Source: Lactococcus paracarnosus (GTDB lineage Bacteria > Bacillota > Bacilli > Lactobacillales > Streptococcaceae). From it: a stretch of 64,000 nucleotides of DNA. The stretch covers positions 682,001 through 746,000 of the forward strand of contig NZ_CP017195.1 in the NCBI RefSeq assembly GCF_006770285.1. Direction: 5' to 3'. A program made the position numbers and the translations under genes. The first letter of the stretch is position 1. Each line of letters begins with the position of its first letter. The notes beneath the pieces are model-generated. The model saw only the letters and a list, made by a program, of their open reading frames with translations, did not search any database and was not told where the DNA came from. Below are positions 44,431-52,940 of this stretch, one piece after another.

Positions 44431-45189
44431 ATGACAGAACCTATTTTAGAAGTTAAAGATTTGTCATTGTTCTATGGCAAGAAACAATCATTATTTAATA
44501 TTAACATGGATTTTTATCCAGGAGAGATAACCGCTTTGATTGGCCCATCAGGGTCAGGAAAATCAACCTTGGTACGCTCGATTAATCGAATGAATGATTT
44601 AGTCTCATCTGCTAAAGTGACAGGCAAAATTATGTATAAAGAACAAGATATCTATAGTTCAAAAACTGACATGGTTGAACTCAGAAAAGAGATTGGCATG
44701 GTTTTCCAACAACCGAATCCCTTTCCTTTCTCTATTTATGAAAATGTCATCTATGGCTTACGTCTTAAAGGCATCAAAGATAAGGCAGTGCTAGATGAAG
44801 CAGTGGAAGAATCACTCAAAGCTGCCAATATCTGGGACGAAGTTAAGGACAAGTTACATAGCTCAGCCTTAGGCCTTTCTGGTGGACAACAACAACGTGT
44901 CTGTATTGCGCGTGTCTTAGCTGTTAATCCTAAAATCTTGTTATTGGATGAGCCGACCTCAGCACTCGATCCGATTTCTGCTGGGAAGATAGAAAAGATG
45001 CTATTAGATTTAAAAGAAAAATATACGATCCTAATCGTAACGCATTCTATGCAACAAGCGAGTCGTATTTCTGACAGAACAGCTTTCTTCTTAAATGGCG
45101 AACTCATTGAGTATGATAAAACTAAGAAAATTTTCTTAGATCCAAAAGAAAAATCAACGTCAGACTATGTTACAGGTAAGTTTGGCTAG
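44431..45189 (+). CDS. pstB: Phosphate ABC transporter ATP-binding protein PstB, second copy
   Basis: A 252-residue paralogue of the preceding ATPase: Walker [22 protein letters not shown], signature [15 protein letters not shown], Walker [24 protein letters not shown]. It ends with the same SDYVTGKFG tail as its neighbour (GDYVSGHFG). AAGGAAATG precedes the start. Both copies keep all catalytic motifs, so neither looks inactive. Confidence 0.95.
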   Translation: MTEPILEVKDLSLFYGKKQSLFNINMDFYPGEITALIGPSGSGKSTLVRSINRMNDLVSSAKVTGKIMYKEQDIYSSKTDMVELRKEIGMVFQQPNPFPFSIYENVIYGLRLKGIKDKAVLDEAVEESLKAANIWDEVKDKLHSSALGLSGGQQQRVCIARVLAVNPKILLLDEPTSALDPISAGKIEKMLLDLKEKYTILIVTHSMQQASRISDRTAFFLNGELIEYDKTKKIFLDPKEKSTSDYVTGKFG

Positions 45190-45243
45190 TCATTTATCTG
45201 ATTAGACAAAAAGGCTAACAGATATGTTTTAGAAAGGAATTTT

Positions 45244-45897
45244 ATGCTTAGAACACAATTTGAAGAAGAGTTAAATAAACTACATAATCAGTTTTATTCG
45301 ATGGGTACACAAGTTTCAGCGCAAGTTAACAAAGCGGTTCGTGCCTTCGTGAGTCATGACCGAGACTTAGCTGAGGAAGTAATAGAAGAAGACCAACAGG
45401 TCAATGATCAAGAAACAAAGTTAGAGAAAAAATCTCTTGAAATGATTGCTTTGCAACAGCCAGTGAGTCATGACTTACGGACGATTATCACCGTTCTCAA
45501 AGCCTCATCTGATTTAGAACGGATGGGTGACCATGCTGTTTCTATCGCAAAAGCAACCATTAACTTAAAAGGTGAAGAGCGGATACACATTGTTGAGGCT
45601 GATATCTCATTGATGGGTGAGCGTGTGAAATCGATTGTGGATGCATCCCTTAATGCCTATATTCAAGGTGATGCTGATCGTGCAAGAGAGATTGCCAGCT
45701 GGGATGATACGGTCAACCAAATGTATGGTGAGATTCAAAATAAGACCTTAACAGCTATGGAAGACAACAAAGAAACAATCACAACAGGAAAAGATTATCT
45801 GATGACGATTATCTATCTAGAGCGCATTGGCGACTATGCTAAAAACCTATGTGAATGGATTGTCTATCTTAAAACAGGTAAAATTGTTGAATTATGA
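45244..45897 (+). CDS. phoU: Phosphate-signalling protein PhoU
   Basis: A 217-residue protein built of two three-helix PhoU repeats, each with an acidic metal-binding motif (DLERMGDHAVSIAK at about 94-107 and YLERIGDYAKNLCE at about 195-208). PhoU restrains Pst transport and the Pho two-component response when phosphate is plentiful. It is the last gene of the pst cluster, followed by a strong terminator. No phoP/phoR genes lie in the window. AGAAAGGAA precedes the start. Confidence 0.95.
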   Translation: MLRTQFEEELNKLHNQFYSMGTQVSAQVNKAVRAFVSHDRDLAEEVIEEDQQVNDQETKLEKKSLEMIALQQPVSHDLRTIITVLKASSDLERMGDHAVSIAKATINLKGEERIHIVEADISLMGERVKSIVDASLNAYIQGDADRAREIASWDDTVNQMYGEIQNKTLTAMEDNKETITTGKDYLMTIIYLERIGDYAKNLCEWIVYLKTGKIVEL

Positions 45898-45902
45898 CAA
45901 GA

Positions 45903-45934
45903 AAAAAACGATTAGTGAAAACTAGTCGTTTTTT
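45903..45934. terminator. Terminator after phoU
   Basis: Stem AACGATTAGT/ACTAGTCGTT (one T-G pair) with loop GAAA, flanked by an A run and a T run; it could also serve the convergent AraC-type gene. Confidence 0.8.
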
Positions 45935-45984
45935 GATACGTATCAGGATTTACTACTGGTGGACTATTTTCAAACTCAGTGTCA

Positions 45985-47070
45985 CTAGAACCATAGCCGG
46001 AATTCTTTTGGCGTGTAGCTCGTATATGACTTAAATAGTTTACAAAAGTGGCTTTGATTAGTAAAATGCAGGAGTTCTGAAATGATCGAAAATGTAAAAT
46101 CAGTATTGGTGAGTAGATACTGTGCCTCGAATATTTTCTCCTTGATAATATAATGGTGTAGCGATATACCTGTTGTTTTCTTAAATAGTGATGAGATATA
46201 GGCTGGATGAACAGACAGACAATCAGCAATTTCATGATTGGATAGTTTTTCGTAAATGTTGGCATGTATAAATACGATGGCTGAATTGACTAGTTCGGAT
46301 GTATAGGTATTTGGGATATTTCTGTTTAAATTTGAAAATTCAATCAACAAGTGATCAGTAAACAAGGTAAAGTCTTGTTCCGTTATTAGGTTATCAAGGT
46401 CTTGAATGAGTGAATCAGATAATCTATAGGCTAGGTTAGCAGAACAGCCTTGCTTGATAGAGGTACGTGTCAAAATAGTCAAGAAGGCTACCAGCTTATA
46501 TTTTTTATTCGTTATTGGATTATCAGAAAGCTTACTCTGATTAATCGAAACCAGTTTTTTGAGTAGTGGATTAATCGCTTGAAAGTTGCCTTTTTTTAAG
46601 AGGGCAACTAGATTCAGCTCTAACTGGTAGTTATCTTGAAAATCAGTGTTGATATCCTGTTTAACAAAGGTATTATTTGAGAGGGTAGGTTGATTGGCTA
46701 CCTCGGTCTCATCATTGATAACTTGTATGGGGAAATGTTGTTCTATACTCATAAGATAGGCAGCTGTTTGCATTAGCCTATAAAACGTTTTCCAGTCATC
46801 ATCTGACCAGGTCTTTATTTTCTTTTCTCTCAATACTGTTATGAGTGTATAGTCAGTTGTTGTGTGAGGCGCTTTAATCGAAAAAAATAAGAAACCTCTA
46901 AAGGATTTAACAGATATTGTATCAACCTTTGCCTCGCGGCCTACATGTCTCATCAATGATTTTAAACTATATGCATCATCAATTTTGGATTCAAAAATAC
47001 AGTCTTCATTCTTAAAAAGAGCTAAAGGGTATGATAAAATTTTTGACACTAACGTGATAGTTGTTTCCAT
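45985..47070 (-). CDS. AraC-family transcriptional regulator
   Basis: A 361-residue regulator with a C-terminal AraC double helix-turn-helix (about 265-361): NHEIADCLSVHPAYISSLFKK, then IISELLHFTNQSHFCKLFKSY and TPKEFRLWF. The first 250 residues have no domain I recognise; they resemble neither a cupin nor a receiver domain. The gene stands alone, convergent to phoU. Upstream is an 830-bp region without intact genes. No target or effector can be proposed. Confidence 0.85.
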   Translation of the reverse strand: METTITLVSKILSYPLALFKNEDCIFESKIDDAYSLKSLMRHVGREAKVDTISVKSFRGFLFFSIKAPHTTTDYTLITVLREKKIKTWSDDDWKTFYRLMQTAAYLMSIEQHFPIQVINDETEVANQPTLSNNTFVKQDINTDFQDNYQLELNLVALLKKGNFQAINPLLKKLVSINQSKLSDNPITNKKYKLVAFLTILTRTSIKQGCSANLAYRLSDSLIQDLDNLITEQDFTLFTDHLLIEFSNLNRNIPNTYTSELVNSAIVFIHANIYEKLSNHEIADCLSVHPAYISSLFKKTTGISLHHYIIKEKIFEAQYLLTNTDFTFSIISELLHFTNQSHFCKLFKSYTSYTPKEFRLWF

Positions 47071-47901
47071 TTATTCATCCTCAAATACTAAAAAATAATT
47101 ACAATCTTAATTATAATATAATTAAAGCGCTTTCTCAACTAAGAGGTCAGACGGACATATTAATAAAAAATAAGTGGTTTATAACTAAAAGATGATATTT
47201 TTCTGTATTTTTCTGATGCTAATTCTGATGATTTTTTTATTAAAAAATATGCTAAAAATGATGAAAAAACGGTTAGGATATGATCTAGCTACGTTTTGGA
47301 ACGACTAGAACTTGATAGACGGTATCAAGAAATCGTTAATCAGTTGTGTATCGCCAGTGACGAGTGTATCAGGTATTTAGTCTCTTATTCAAATGATTTG
47401 GCAGAACATGGGGTTAGGTTACCTCATATCATGTTTAAAGTTTGAGTGTTAGGTATATGTCATTGGCTTAATCAGTAGTCAAAAGCTCAATTATTAAGGA
47501 GTATGTAAAGTAAAAGACTAGAGATATCGCTAAGCTAGTACATTTAGGTTAATGGTAGAACACGCATAGCAATATGATAGGGCTATGTTCGATCCCTGAA
47601 AGGTATATAGCTTTTGAAAGAAAGGCCTACAAAACATGGCTATTAATAATTTCCTAGATTAAAATGGGATTAAAAAGCAATTAGTAACTGATTATTTTCT
47701 AGTTTTTAAAGTTAGATAACTATTTAACTGCTATCAAAAAAAACTGAATATGTTGATTATTTGACTGTAACCAAAAGGCTTGGTTAGCGTAACGTAGATT
47801 AGTGTAGTACCGTGATGACAAAGTATCTATAAACCTCTATATAAAGGCTTTATTGTGTATATAACGTCGTATAGAGATAGTAAGTGTGGTATAATTAACC
47901 T
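47071..47901. other. Long gap with gene remnants
   Basis: No intact gene. It contains an interrupted protein-like frame (47185-47445), a tRNA-like stretch (about 47536-47610), a short hairpin TAACCAA/TTGGTTA (47768-47786) and the promoter of the following exonuclease gene. The arrangement suggests an old insertion or deletion site. Confidence 0.45.
47185..47445 (+). pseudogene. Interrupted protein-like frame of unknown family
   Basis: One frame runs 87 codons with a single internal TGA (47281-47283). Before it reads LKDDIFLYFSDANSDDFF, after it VLERLELDRRYQEIVNQL and CIRYLVSYSNDLAEHG, with a helical, charged, protein-like composition. No ribosome site or good start is visible. I do not recognise the family; it is most likely the remains of a lost gene. 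Confidence 0.35.
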
Positions 47902-47904
47902 ATG
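47887..47904 (+). promoter_or_regulatory. Extended -10 element abutting the exonuclease start
   Basis: TGG-TATAAT (47887-47895), six bases, then ATG. This is a consensus extended -10, with no Shine-Dalgarno between it and the start codon. Confidence 0.6.
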
Positions 47905-48498
47905 AAAATCTTAGAAAAATATGTTGCTTTTGATGTTGAATTTAACACAGTAGATGAGGTTGAGCATCTAATTCAAGTATCGGCTGTTAGCTTTGAAAAT
48001 GGCATAGAAGTCGATGCATTTGATTCCTATATCTACTCGGATGTGCCTGTCAATTCCTTTGTCGTTGGCCTAACTGGTATTACCCAAGAAAAAGTGTTGA
48101 CAGCACCAAAAGCGAGTGAGGCACTTAGCAAGTTAAATAGGTTTATTGCTGATTTACCAGTCATTGGCTATAATTCACATAAATCAGACCTACCTATTTT
48201 ACTTGAAAATGGGCTTGATTTAACACCGCTATATGCTTTGGATGTCTATGAAGTCGCTGACAGTATGCGTGACAATAAATTACATGGTATCAAAAACTTT
48301 CAATTAAAATCTTTAGCAGAATTTTTTGGTGTCGCTGAAAAGAATGCGCATAATGCCCTAGCAGATGCCAGAATGACAGCACGTGTCTACGAGGCCATGA
48401 AGGATACACAGGACGCAGAAAAATTATTAGCCAAGCAAAATGAAAAATCAGTTACGGATGAAGATAATCCTTTTGCAGGGTTAGCAGGCTTATTTTAG
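47902..48498 (+). CDS. DnaQ-like 3'-5' exonuclease
   Basis: A 198-residue DEDDh exonuclease: ExoI FDVEF (Asp10, Glu12), ExoII around GYNSHKSDLPIL, ExoIII HNALADARMTARVYEAM with catalytic His and Asp. It is a stand-alone proofreading-like domain, without polymerase or BRCT parts; such proteins act in DNA repair or RNA trimming. The last 40 residues are a charged tail ending FAGLAGLF. The start codon lies six bases after a TATAAT element, so a leaderless mRNA is expected. A bidirectional terminator follows. Confidence 0.88.
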   Translation: MKILEKYVAFDVEFNTVDEVEHLIQVSAVSFENGIEVDAFDSYIYSDVPVNSFVVGLTGITQEKVLTAPKASEALSKLNRFIADLPVIGYNSHKSDLPILLENGLDLTPLYALDVYEVADSMRDNKLHGIKNFQLKSLAEFFGVAEKNAHNALADARMTARVYEAMKDTQDAEKLLAKQNEKSVTDEDNPFAGLAGLF

Positions 48499-48525
48499 AA
48501 CCAATCCAACCAAACGACAAAGACC

Positions 48526-48563
48526 AAAAAAATGACTATCTGTGAGTAGATAGTCATTTTTTT
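48526..48563. terminator. Bidirectional terminator between the exonuclease and TetR genes
   Basis: Stem AAATGACTATCT/AGATAGTCATTT with loop GTGAGT, A run before and T run after. Confidence 0.85.
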
Positions 48564-48565
48564 GA

Positions 48566-49114
48566 TTAGACATGCCCTTGATATGCAACCATTAGCATAA
48601 GGATATCTGTAATTTCTTGTGGACTTTCTTGTTTTCCCCTTTTAATCCAGAGCTGTAAGATACCAAAAATTGCCTGTGAAAGGTAAGTAGTCCGATAATC
48701 AAGATTAACACGATCAAATGATTTTTGAGTGAACTTTGGATAGATAACATCGGCTAGAAAGGTTTTAATTTGATGGATCAAGTACATATGAATTTCACGT
48801 GTGCCGTTCTCAGAAAGTAAGGCTGTCTCAACAGGACAATCTGTGTCAAGAAAAGTAAACAGTTCATAGATGGCAGCACCTAAATTTGTATCATTTTCGC
48901 TAAATATAGCGGCTTGTTTTGAAAAAAAAGCACGATGATAGTTGTCAATCATTTCATACTTATCTTGGTAGTGGGTGTAGAAGCTTGATCGGCTAATCCC
49001 TGCACGTTTGACTAATTCTGTCGTCGTGATATGGTCAAATGATTTTTCCATTAGCAAGTCGCTCATGGCTCTTTCGATTGCTAGTCGTGTCTTAAGGATG
49101 CGAATGTCTGTCAT
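48566..49114 (-). CDS. TetR-family regulator of the divergent YhgE/Pip gene
   Basis: A 182-residue TetR-type repressor: N-terminal helix-turn-helix (MTDIRILKTRLAIERAM, then FDHITTTELVKRAGISRSSFYTHY split over residues about 25-48) and a C-terminal ligand domain of the TetR_C_8-like kind. I chose the ATG at 49114, with AAAAGG six bases before it; an ATG at 49147 adds 11 residues without support. It is divergent from the YhgE gene with 153 bp between the starts, the usual setting for local repression. Confidence 0.9.
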   Translation of the reverse strand: MTDIRILKTRLAIERAMSDLLMEKSFDHITTTELVKRAGISRSSFYTHYQDKYEMIDNYHRAFFSKQAAIFSENDTNLGAAIYELFTFLDTDCPVETALLSENGTREIHMYLIHQIKTFLADVIYPKFTQKSFDRVNLDYRTTYLSQAIFGILQLWIKRGKQESPQEITDILMLMVAYQGHV

Positions 49115-49182
49115 ATGAAAGCCTTTTCTATCTATGATTTTGAACAATAGGGCATATAGTGTCCAGTTAGCGTGTCAAATTC

Positions 49183-49210
49183 TTGATATATCTCATACAA
49201 GTATTATAAT
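49183..49210 (+). promoter_or_regulatory. Promoter of the YhgE/Pip gene
   Basis: TTGATA (49183-49188) and TATAAT (49205-49210), spacer 16. GTGTC elements recur at 49159, 49171 and 49232 on either side; they could be part of the TetR operator but form no clean palindrome. Confidence 0.5.
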
Positions 49211-49267
49211 AAAAAAGGTAAATAAAGACAAGGTGTCCAAAAAATACCCAATTATGAAGAGGTAGTC

Positions 49268-51616
49268 ATGTTAAAAAAAGAGTGGCAAGCAATACTTAAA
49301 AATAAATTTTTCATCGTCATTATCGTTGCCTTAATGACAGTTCCTGCGTTATATAATTTGATATTCCTTAGCTCAATGTGGGATCCATATGGTAAAATAT
49401 CGGATTTGCCTGTTGCAGTGGTCAACCAAGACCAGTCAGCAAACCTTAACGGCAAGTCAGTCAATCTCGGTAAAGAGGTAGCAGATGAGCTGGCTAAGGG
49501 ACAGGAGTTAGATTATCATTTTGTCAGTGATAGCACAGCTCAAAAAGGCTTGAAAGATGAGACCTATTTTATGGAAATCAAGATCCCAAGTGATTTCTCA
49601 GAAAATGCAGGTAGTCTTGTCAGTGATAAGCCGACATCGTCTACCATTCAGTATCAAACGTCTAAAGGCCATAACTTTATCGCCAGTAAGATGAGCGAGT
49701 CGGCGATGGAAAAGCTCAAAGAAAAAGTCTCTAAAAATATTACTGAGACCTATACAAAAACGATTTTTGAAAATCTGACAACCTTAGCTACTGGCGTAAC
49801 CAAAGCAGCAGATGGTAGTGATCAATTAGTCGATGGTAGTCAAACTTTAAAATCAGGATCTAGTGAAATTTCTAGTAACTTAGATAAATTAGCGACATCT
49901 AGCCTGACCTTTAAAGATGGTGCAGATACCCTGAATGTCGGACTTGGCCAATATATGGCTGGTGTATCCACATTAAAAGATGGCTCAGCTGATTTATCAC
50001 AAGCCGTAACGCAGTATACTGATGGGACAGCACAACTCGCCAATGGTACCAATCAACTGACAGCAGGAACAGCTAGTCTAGCAGAAGGTGTTTCTAAACT
50101 ATCAAGTAGTAATGCTCAGGTACAACAATTAGTTGATGGTAGTAATGAGCTTACTAAGGGGATAGAAGGTATATCAGCTGGTATTTCTGTACAAAAATTG
50201 TCAGACTTGAAAACAGGACTAGCTAGTCTGAAAAATGAAATTAATGATATTCAGAATAGTAAAGTAGCAGAAAATTTGCAAAAAGATATAACCAACTTGA
50301 GTGCAGCATTAGCAGATTTGCAAACCGAAAAATTAAACAACTTTGAGGCTCTTCAGAAAACAAAAGCCTATCAATCACATCCTGATGAGCAAGCATTACT
50401 GGAAAGTTTAGTAAGTCCTTCCTCATCACTAGTTAAAAATATTAATGATGCAGCAACTGATTTGCAAAGCCAAATTACATCATTAAATAAGAATTTAGGG
50501 ACTATTTCTGCTATAAGTCCTATAGTGTTACCTGGTGCAAGTGGTGCTATTGATGCCTTAACAGGCATTAAAACAGGTGTTGATAGTAAACTCTTGCCAG
50601 GTGCGATGCAACTGAATGCTGGGCTTACTCAACTTCAAAGCGGTTTAGTTGACGGTGCATCCAAATTATCAGATGGTGCAAACAAGCTCAACCAATCAAC
50701 AGCGCAATTAAACACGGGTGCGCAGACACTTGTTAGTAAAAATGGGGAGCTTAACGCGGGTAGTAGTAAACTTGCGTCTGGTGCTGCTCAGTTGACACAG
50801 AATTCACCTAAATTATTAGATGGCTCAACTCAGTTAACAAGTGGTGCTTCACAGATTTCAGATGGGTCAGGCAAACTTGCAAGTGGTAGCAACACCTTAA
50901 CAAGTGGTATCGGGACACTAACAGCTGGTGCGACAACACTTAACACGGGCCTAACAGATGCTAAGACCAAACTTGCTGAAAATGCAACGGCTGAAACAAA
51001 TGCTAAAAAAATAGCAAGCCCGCTTAATATTACGCATCAAGACAAGGATAATTCACCAGAAAATGGTGTTGGTATGGCACCCTACATGATTTCTGTTGCC
51101 CTATTTGTCGGTGCTGTTGCAACCAATATGATTATTTCAGGGACGTTATCAGGTGAAAGTCCTAAGAATCGCCGTGATTATCTACTTGCCAGAATCGGTG
51201 TGAATGGCTTGATAGGTCTGGGAGAAGGTGTACTAGTCTATCTAGCAGTTCACCTACTTGGCTTGTCTGCTAATCATGAATTGGCTATGTTTGGCTTTAC
51301 GGTATTAGTTGCGATATGCTTTATGTTTATCGTCACCTTCTTCAACACCTGGTTAGGCAAAGCAGGCGCCTTCCTGATGCTGATTCTACTCTTGTTACAG
51401 CTCGGCGCTAGTGCAGGGACTTATCCACTTGCCTTGACAAGCAATTTCTTCCAAAAATTAAATCCTTGGATGCCGATGACTTATGCTGTAAAAGGCTTTA
51501 GACAAGTGATTTCTTTGACTGGACAGATTGGTCAGGAAACTGGTATTTTACTCGCTATAACAGTCGTTTGCTTCATCTTACTTTCGTTTGTCGGCTATAG
51601 AAAAGCAAAAGGTTAA
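49268..51616 (+). CDS. YhgE/Pip-family membrane protein
   Basis: A 782-residue envelope protein. One N-terminal helix (about 12-35) is followed by a long extracytoplasmic domain and five or six C-terminal helices of the ABC-2 type (about 595-782). The outer domain (about 170-580) is a chain of YhgE repeats, 7- to 14-residue units with Leu, Gly and Ser at fixed places (for instance ASGSNTLTSGIGTLTAG). Relatives include the L. lactis phage infection protein Pip, a receptor for c2-type phages, and B. subtilis YhgE/YueB (SPP1 receptor). GAAGAGG precedes the start. A TetR gene is divergent. Confidence 0.92.
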   Translation: MLKKEWQAILKNKFFIVIIVALMTVPALYNLIFLSSMWDPYGKISDLPVAVVNQDQSANLNGKSVNLGKEVADELAKGQELDYHFVSDSTAQKGLKDETYFMEIKIPSDFSENAGSLVSDKPTSSTIQYQTSKGHNFIASKMSESAMEKLKEKVSKNITETYTKTIFENLTTLATGVTKAADGSDQLVDGSQTLKSGSSEISSNLDKLATSSLTFKDGADTLNVGLGQYMAGVSTLKDGSADLSQAVTQYTDGTAQLANGTNQLTAGTASLAEGVSKLSSSNAQVQQLVDGSNELTKGIEGISAGISVQKLSDLKTGLASLKNEINDIQNSKVAENLQKDITNLSAALADLQTEKLNNFEALQKTKAYQSHPDEQALLESLVSPSSSLVKNINDAATDLQSQITSLNKNLGTISAISPIVLPGASGAIDALTGIKTGVDSKLLPGAMQLNAGLTQLQSGLVDGASKLSDGANKLNQSTAQLNTGAQTLVSKNGELNAGSSKLASGAAQLTQNSPKLLDGSTQLTSGASQISDGSGKLASGSNTLTSGIGTLTAGATTLNTGLTDAKTKLAENATAETNAKKIASPLNITHQDKDNSPENGVGMAPYMISVALFVGAVATNMIISGTLSGESPKNRRDYLLARIGVNGLIGLGEGVLVYLAVHLLGLSANHELAMFGFTVLVAICFMFIVTFFNTWLGKAGAFLMLILLLLQLGASAGTYPLALTSNFFQKLNPWMPMTYAVKGFRQVISLTGQIGQETGILLAITVVCFILLSFVGYRKAKG

Positions 51617-51637
51617 TGATACGATGACATATCAAGA

Positions 51638-51667
51638 GAGACTTTCCAAATAGGAAGGTCTTTTTTT
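51638..51667 (+). terminator. Terminator after the YhgE/Pip gene
   Basis: Stem AGACTTTCC/GGAAGGTCT with loop AAATA, then seven Ts. Confidence 0.85.
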
Positions 51668-51740
51668 GTGCCCAACTTATCACTTGCTATGACTAACAGT
51701 TAGTCGATATGGTAAAAATGAGTTGACTTTAATGCGTAAG

Positions 51741-51764
51741 AAAAAAACAAGTCACTAAGACTTG
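51741..51764 (-). terminator. Terminator after the minus-strand HAD gene
   Basis: Minus strand: CAAGTC, loop TTAGT, GACTTG, then seven Ts; 40 bases after the stop codon of the HAD gene. Confidence 0.7.
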
Positions 51765-51803
51765 CTTTTAATAGGCTAACCTTTGTATGCTTAAAGCATC
51801 TGT

Positions 51804-52616
51804 TTAAAGGAACAACCTTTCTAGTGTTTTTGCGACACCATCTTCATCATTTGTATAAGCGATTTGGTGATCAGCATGGGCAAGTAGCACATCACTGGCA
51901 TTTTTCATGGCATAGCCAGTACCAGCAAATCCAAGCATTTCGACATCATTATGCTCGTCACCAAAGGCGATCAGATTTGCCACATCTTGACCCGTCACAT
52001 CAAGGTAGTGCGCAAGTGCAGATGCCTTACTTATCCCTTTTGGTACAATTTCTAATATGCCATTTTGACCACCCCAAGCACTGATGTTGACTTGATTGTC
52101 AAAATGGTCATTGATTTGGCTAGCAAGCAGTAGCTTATCAGTGATACGCGTTTGAAGTAGGATGGCATTAGGATCATCATCTAGTTTGTCCATCCGCATT
52201 TGATGATAGGCTTCGAAACTGTCGATACCAAAAATTTGAGGATTTGCTTTATCAAAGGCATTAATAAAAAATTTACGTCTGAATTCGGCTGCCAAAAAGT
52301 CCAGTTCGAATCTTTCCTCTTCTTTGATTAACTCGAAGACCATCGCTTTATCGACATGCTTAGATAGGGCATGCGGCCAATGTTGGCCAGGGATGGAAAT
52401 CATGGCTCCATTAAAGTTAATCATAGGCGTGTCTAACTCAAGCTCTTGATAAATTTGTAGCGCCATCCGATAAGGTCGGCCTGTCGCAATGATGATGTGA
52501 TGTCCTTGATCTTGGACTGATTTAAAAATTTGTTTCGTGTAGTCTGAAACGGTTACGCCATCAGAATACAAGGTTGTCCCATCAAGGTCAATGGCAATTA
52601 TTTTTTTGTCTGTCAT
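51804..52616 (-). CDS. Cof-type HAD-superfamily hydrolase
   Basis: A 270-residue phosphatase of the same class as the one at 20.5 kb: motif I IIAIDLDGTTLYSDG, motif II IIATGRPYRMAL, motif III lysine in PKGISKASAL and motif IV IAFGDEHNDVEML. Proteins of this YidA/YkrA-like kind dephosphorylate sugar phosphates or flavin precursors; the substrate is unknown. No ribosome site is visible directly before the ATG, and the predicted leader is about 140 nt with an unused GGAGG. It is divergent from the purine permease gene. Confidence 0.9.
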   Translation of the reverse strand: MTDKKIIAIDLDGTTLYSDGVTVSDYTKQIFKSVQDQGHHIIIATGRPYRMALQIYQELELDTPMINFNGAMISIPGQHWPHALSKHVDKAMVFELIKEEERFELDFLAAEFRRKFFINAFDKANPQIFGIDSFEAYHQMRMDKLDDDPNAILLQTRITDKLLLASQINDHFDNQVNISAWGGQNGILEIVPKGISKASALAHYLDVTGQDVANLIAFGDEHNDVEMLGFAGTGYAMKNASDVLLAHADHQIAYTNDEDGVAKTLERLFL

Positions 52617-52822
52617 AGTTGCATGCTAGTTGAATCAAAGTAGTGGATGATTCAAGCCTTTCTACACCGATAGGTGTTTGTTTACTAGCCAGTTATGACT
52701 AGTTTAAGTGATAACTTACTTAGTTTGTTCACCTCCAAGAAGAGGCATTCCTATTTATTATAACATGTTTATGTCGTATCTTCAGTAAGTGACATAGCAC
52801 AATCTCTGATGAATATAGAAAA

Positions 52823-52835
52823 AAACCCGAACATT
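52823..52835. promoter_or_regulatory. PurR box before the purine permease gene
   Basis: AAACCCGAACATT matches the lactococcal PurBox AWWWCCGAACWWT at 12 of 13 positions. Its centre lies about 76 bp before the predicted transcript start near 52905, the position reported for PurR-activated promoters in L. lactis. Confidence 0.75.
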
Positions 52836-52869
52836 TAAATCGAAAATAGTGCAAAAAAACGGGAATACA

Positions 52870-52898
52870 TTGCAAGTCAAGAGGGGATGCTTTAGAAT
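52870..52898 (+). promoter_or_regulatory. Promoter of the purine permease gene
   Basis: TTGCAA (52870-52875) and TAGAAT (52893-52898), spacer 17. Confidence 0.65.
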
Positions 52899-52940
52899 AG
52901 TTAAGTAATCAATTATTGTATTTATAGAAGAGGAATTATT

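Larger units (their letters stand above)
52617..52940. other. Divergent region between the HAD and purine permease genes
   Basis: Holds a minus-strand TGT-TATAAT element (52765-52757) for the HAD gene, a GGAGG (around 52730) in its leader that is followed by no convincing frame, a small ACACC/GGTGT hairpin, and the PurR box and promoter of the permease. Confidence 0.5.

Noticed and set aside
45985..46265. A separate 117-codon minus-strand gene after phoU
   Set aside because: It is in another frame of the AraC-type gene, which has clear helix-turn-helix conservation.
49159..49238. TetR operator from three GTGTC elements before the YhgE/Pip gene
   Set aside because: They form direct and uneven repeats and no clean palindrome, so I do not list an operator.
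52899..52940. Purine riboswitch before the NCS2 permease
   Set aside because: The leader is about 35 nt, too short for the three-way junction aptamer, and control by a PurR box explains the gene.
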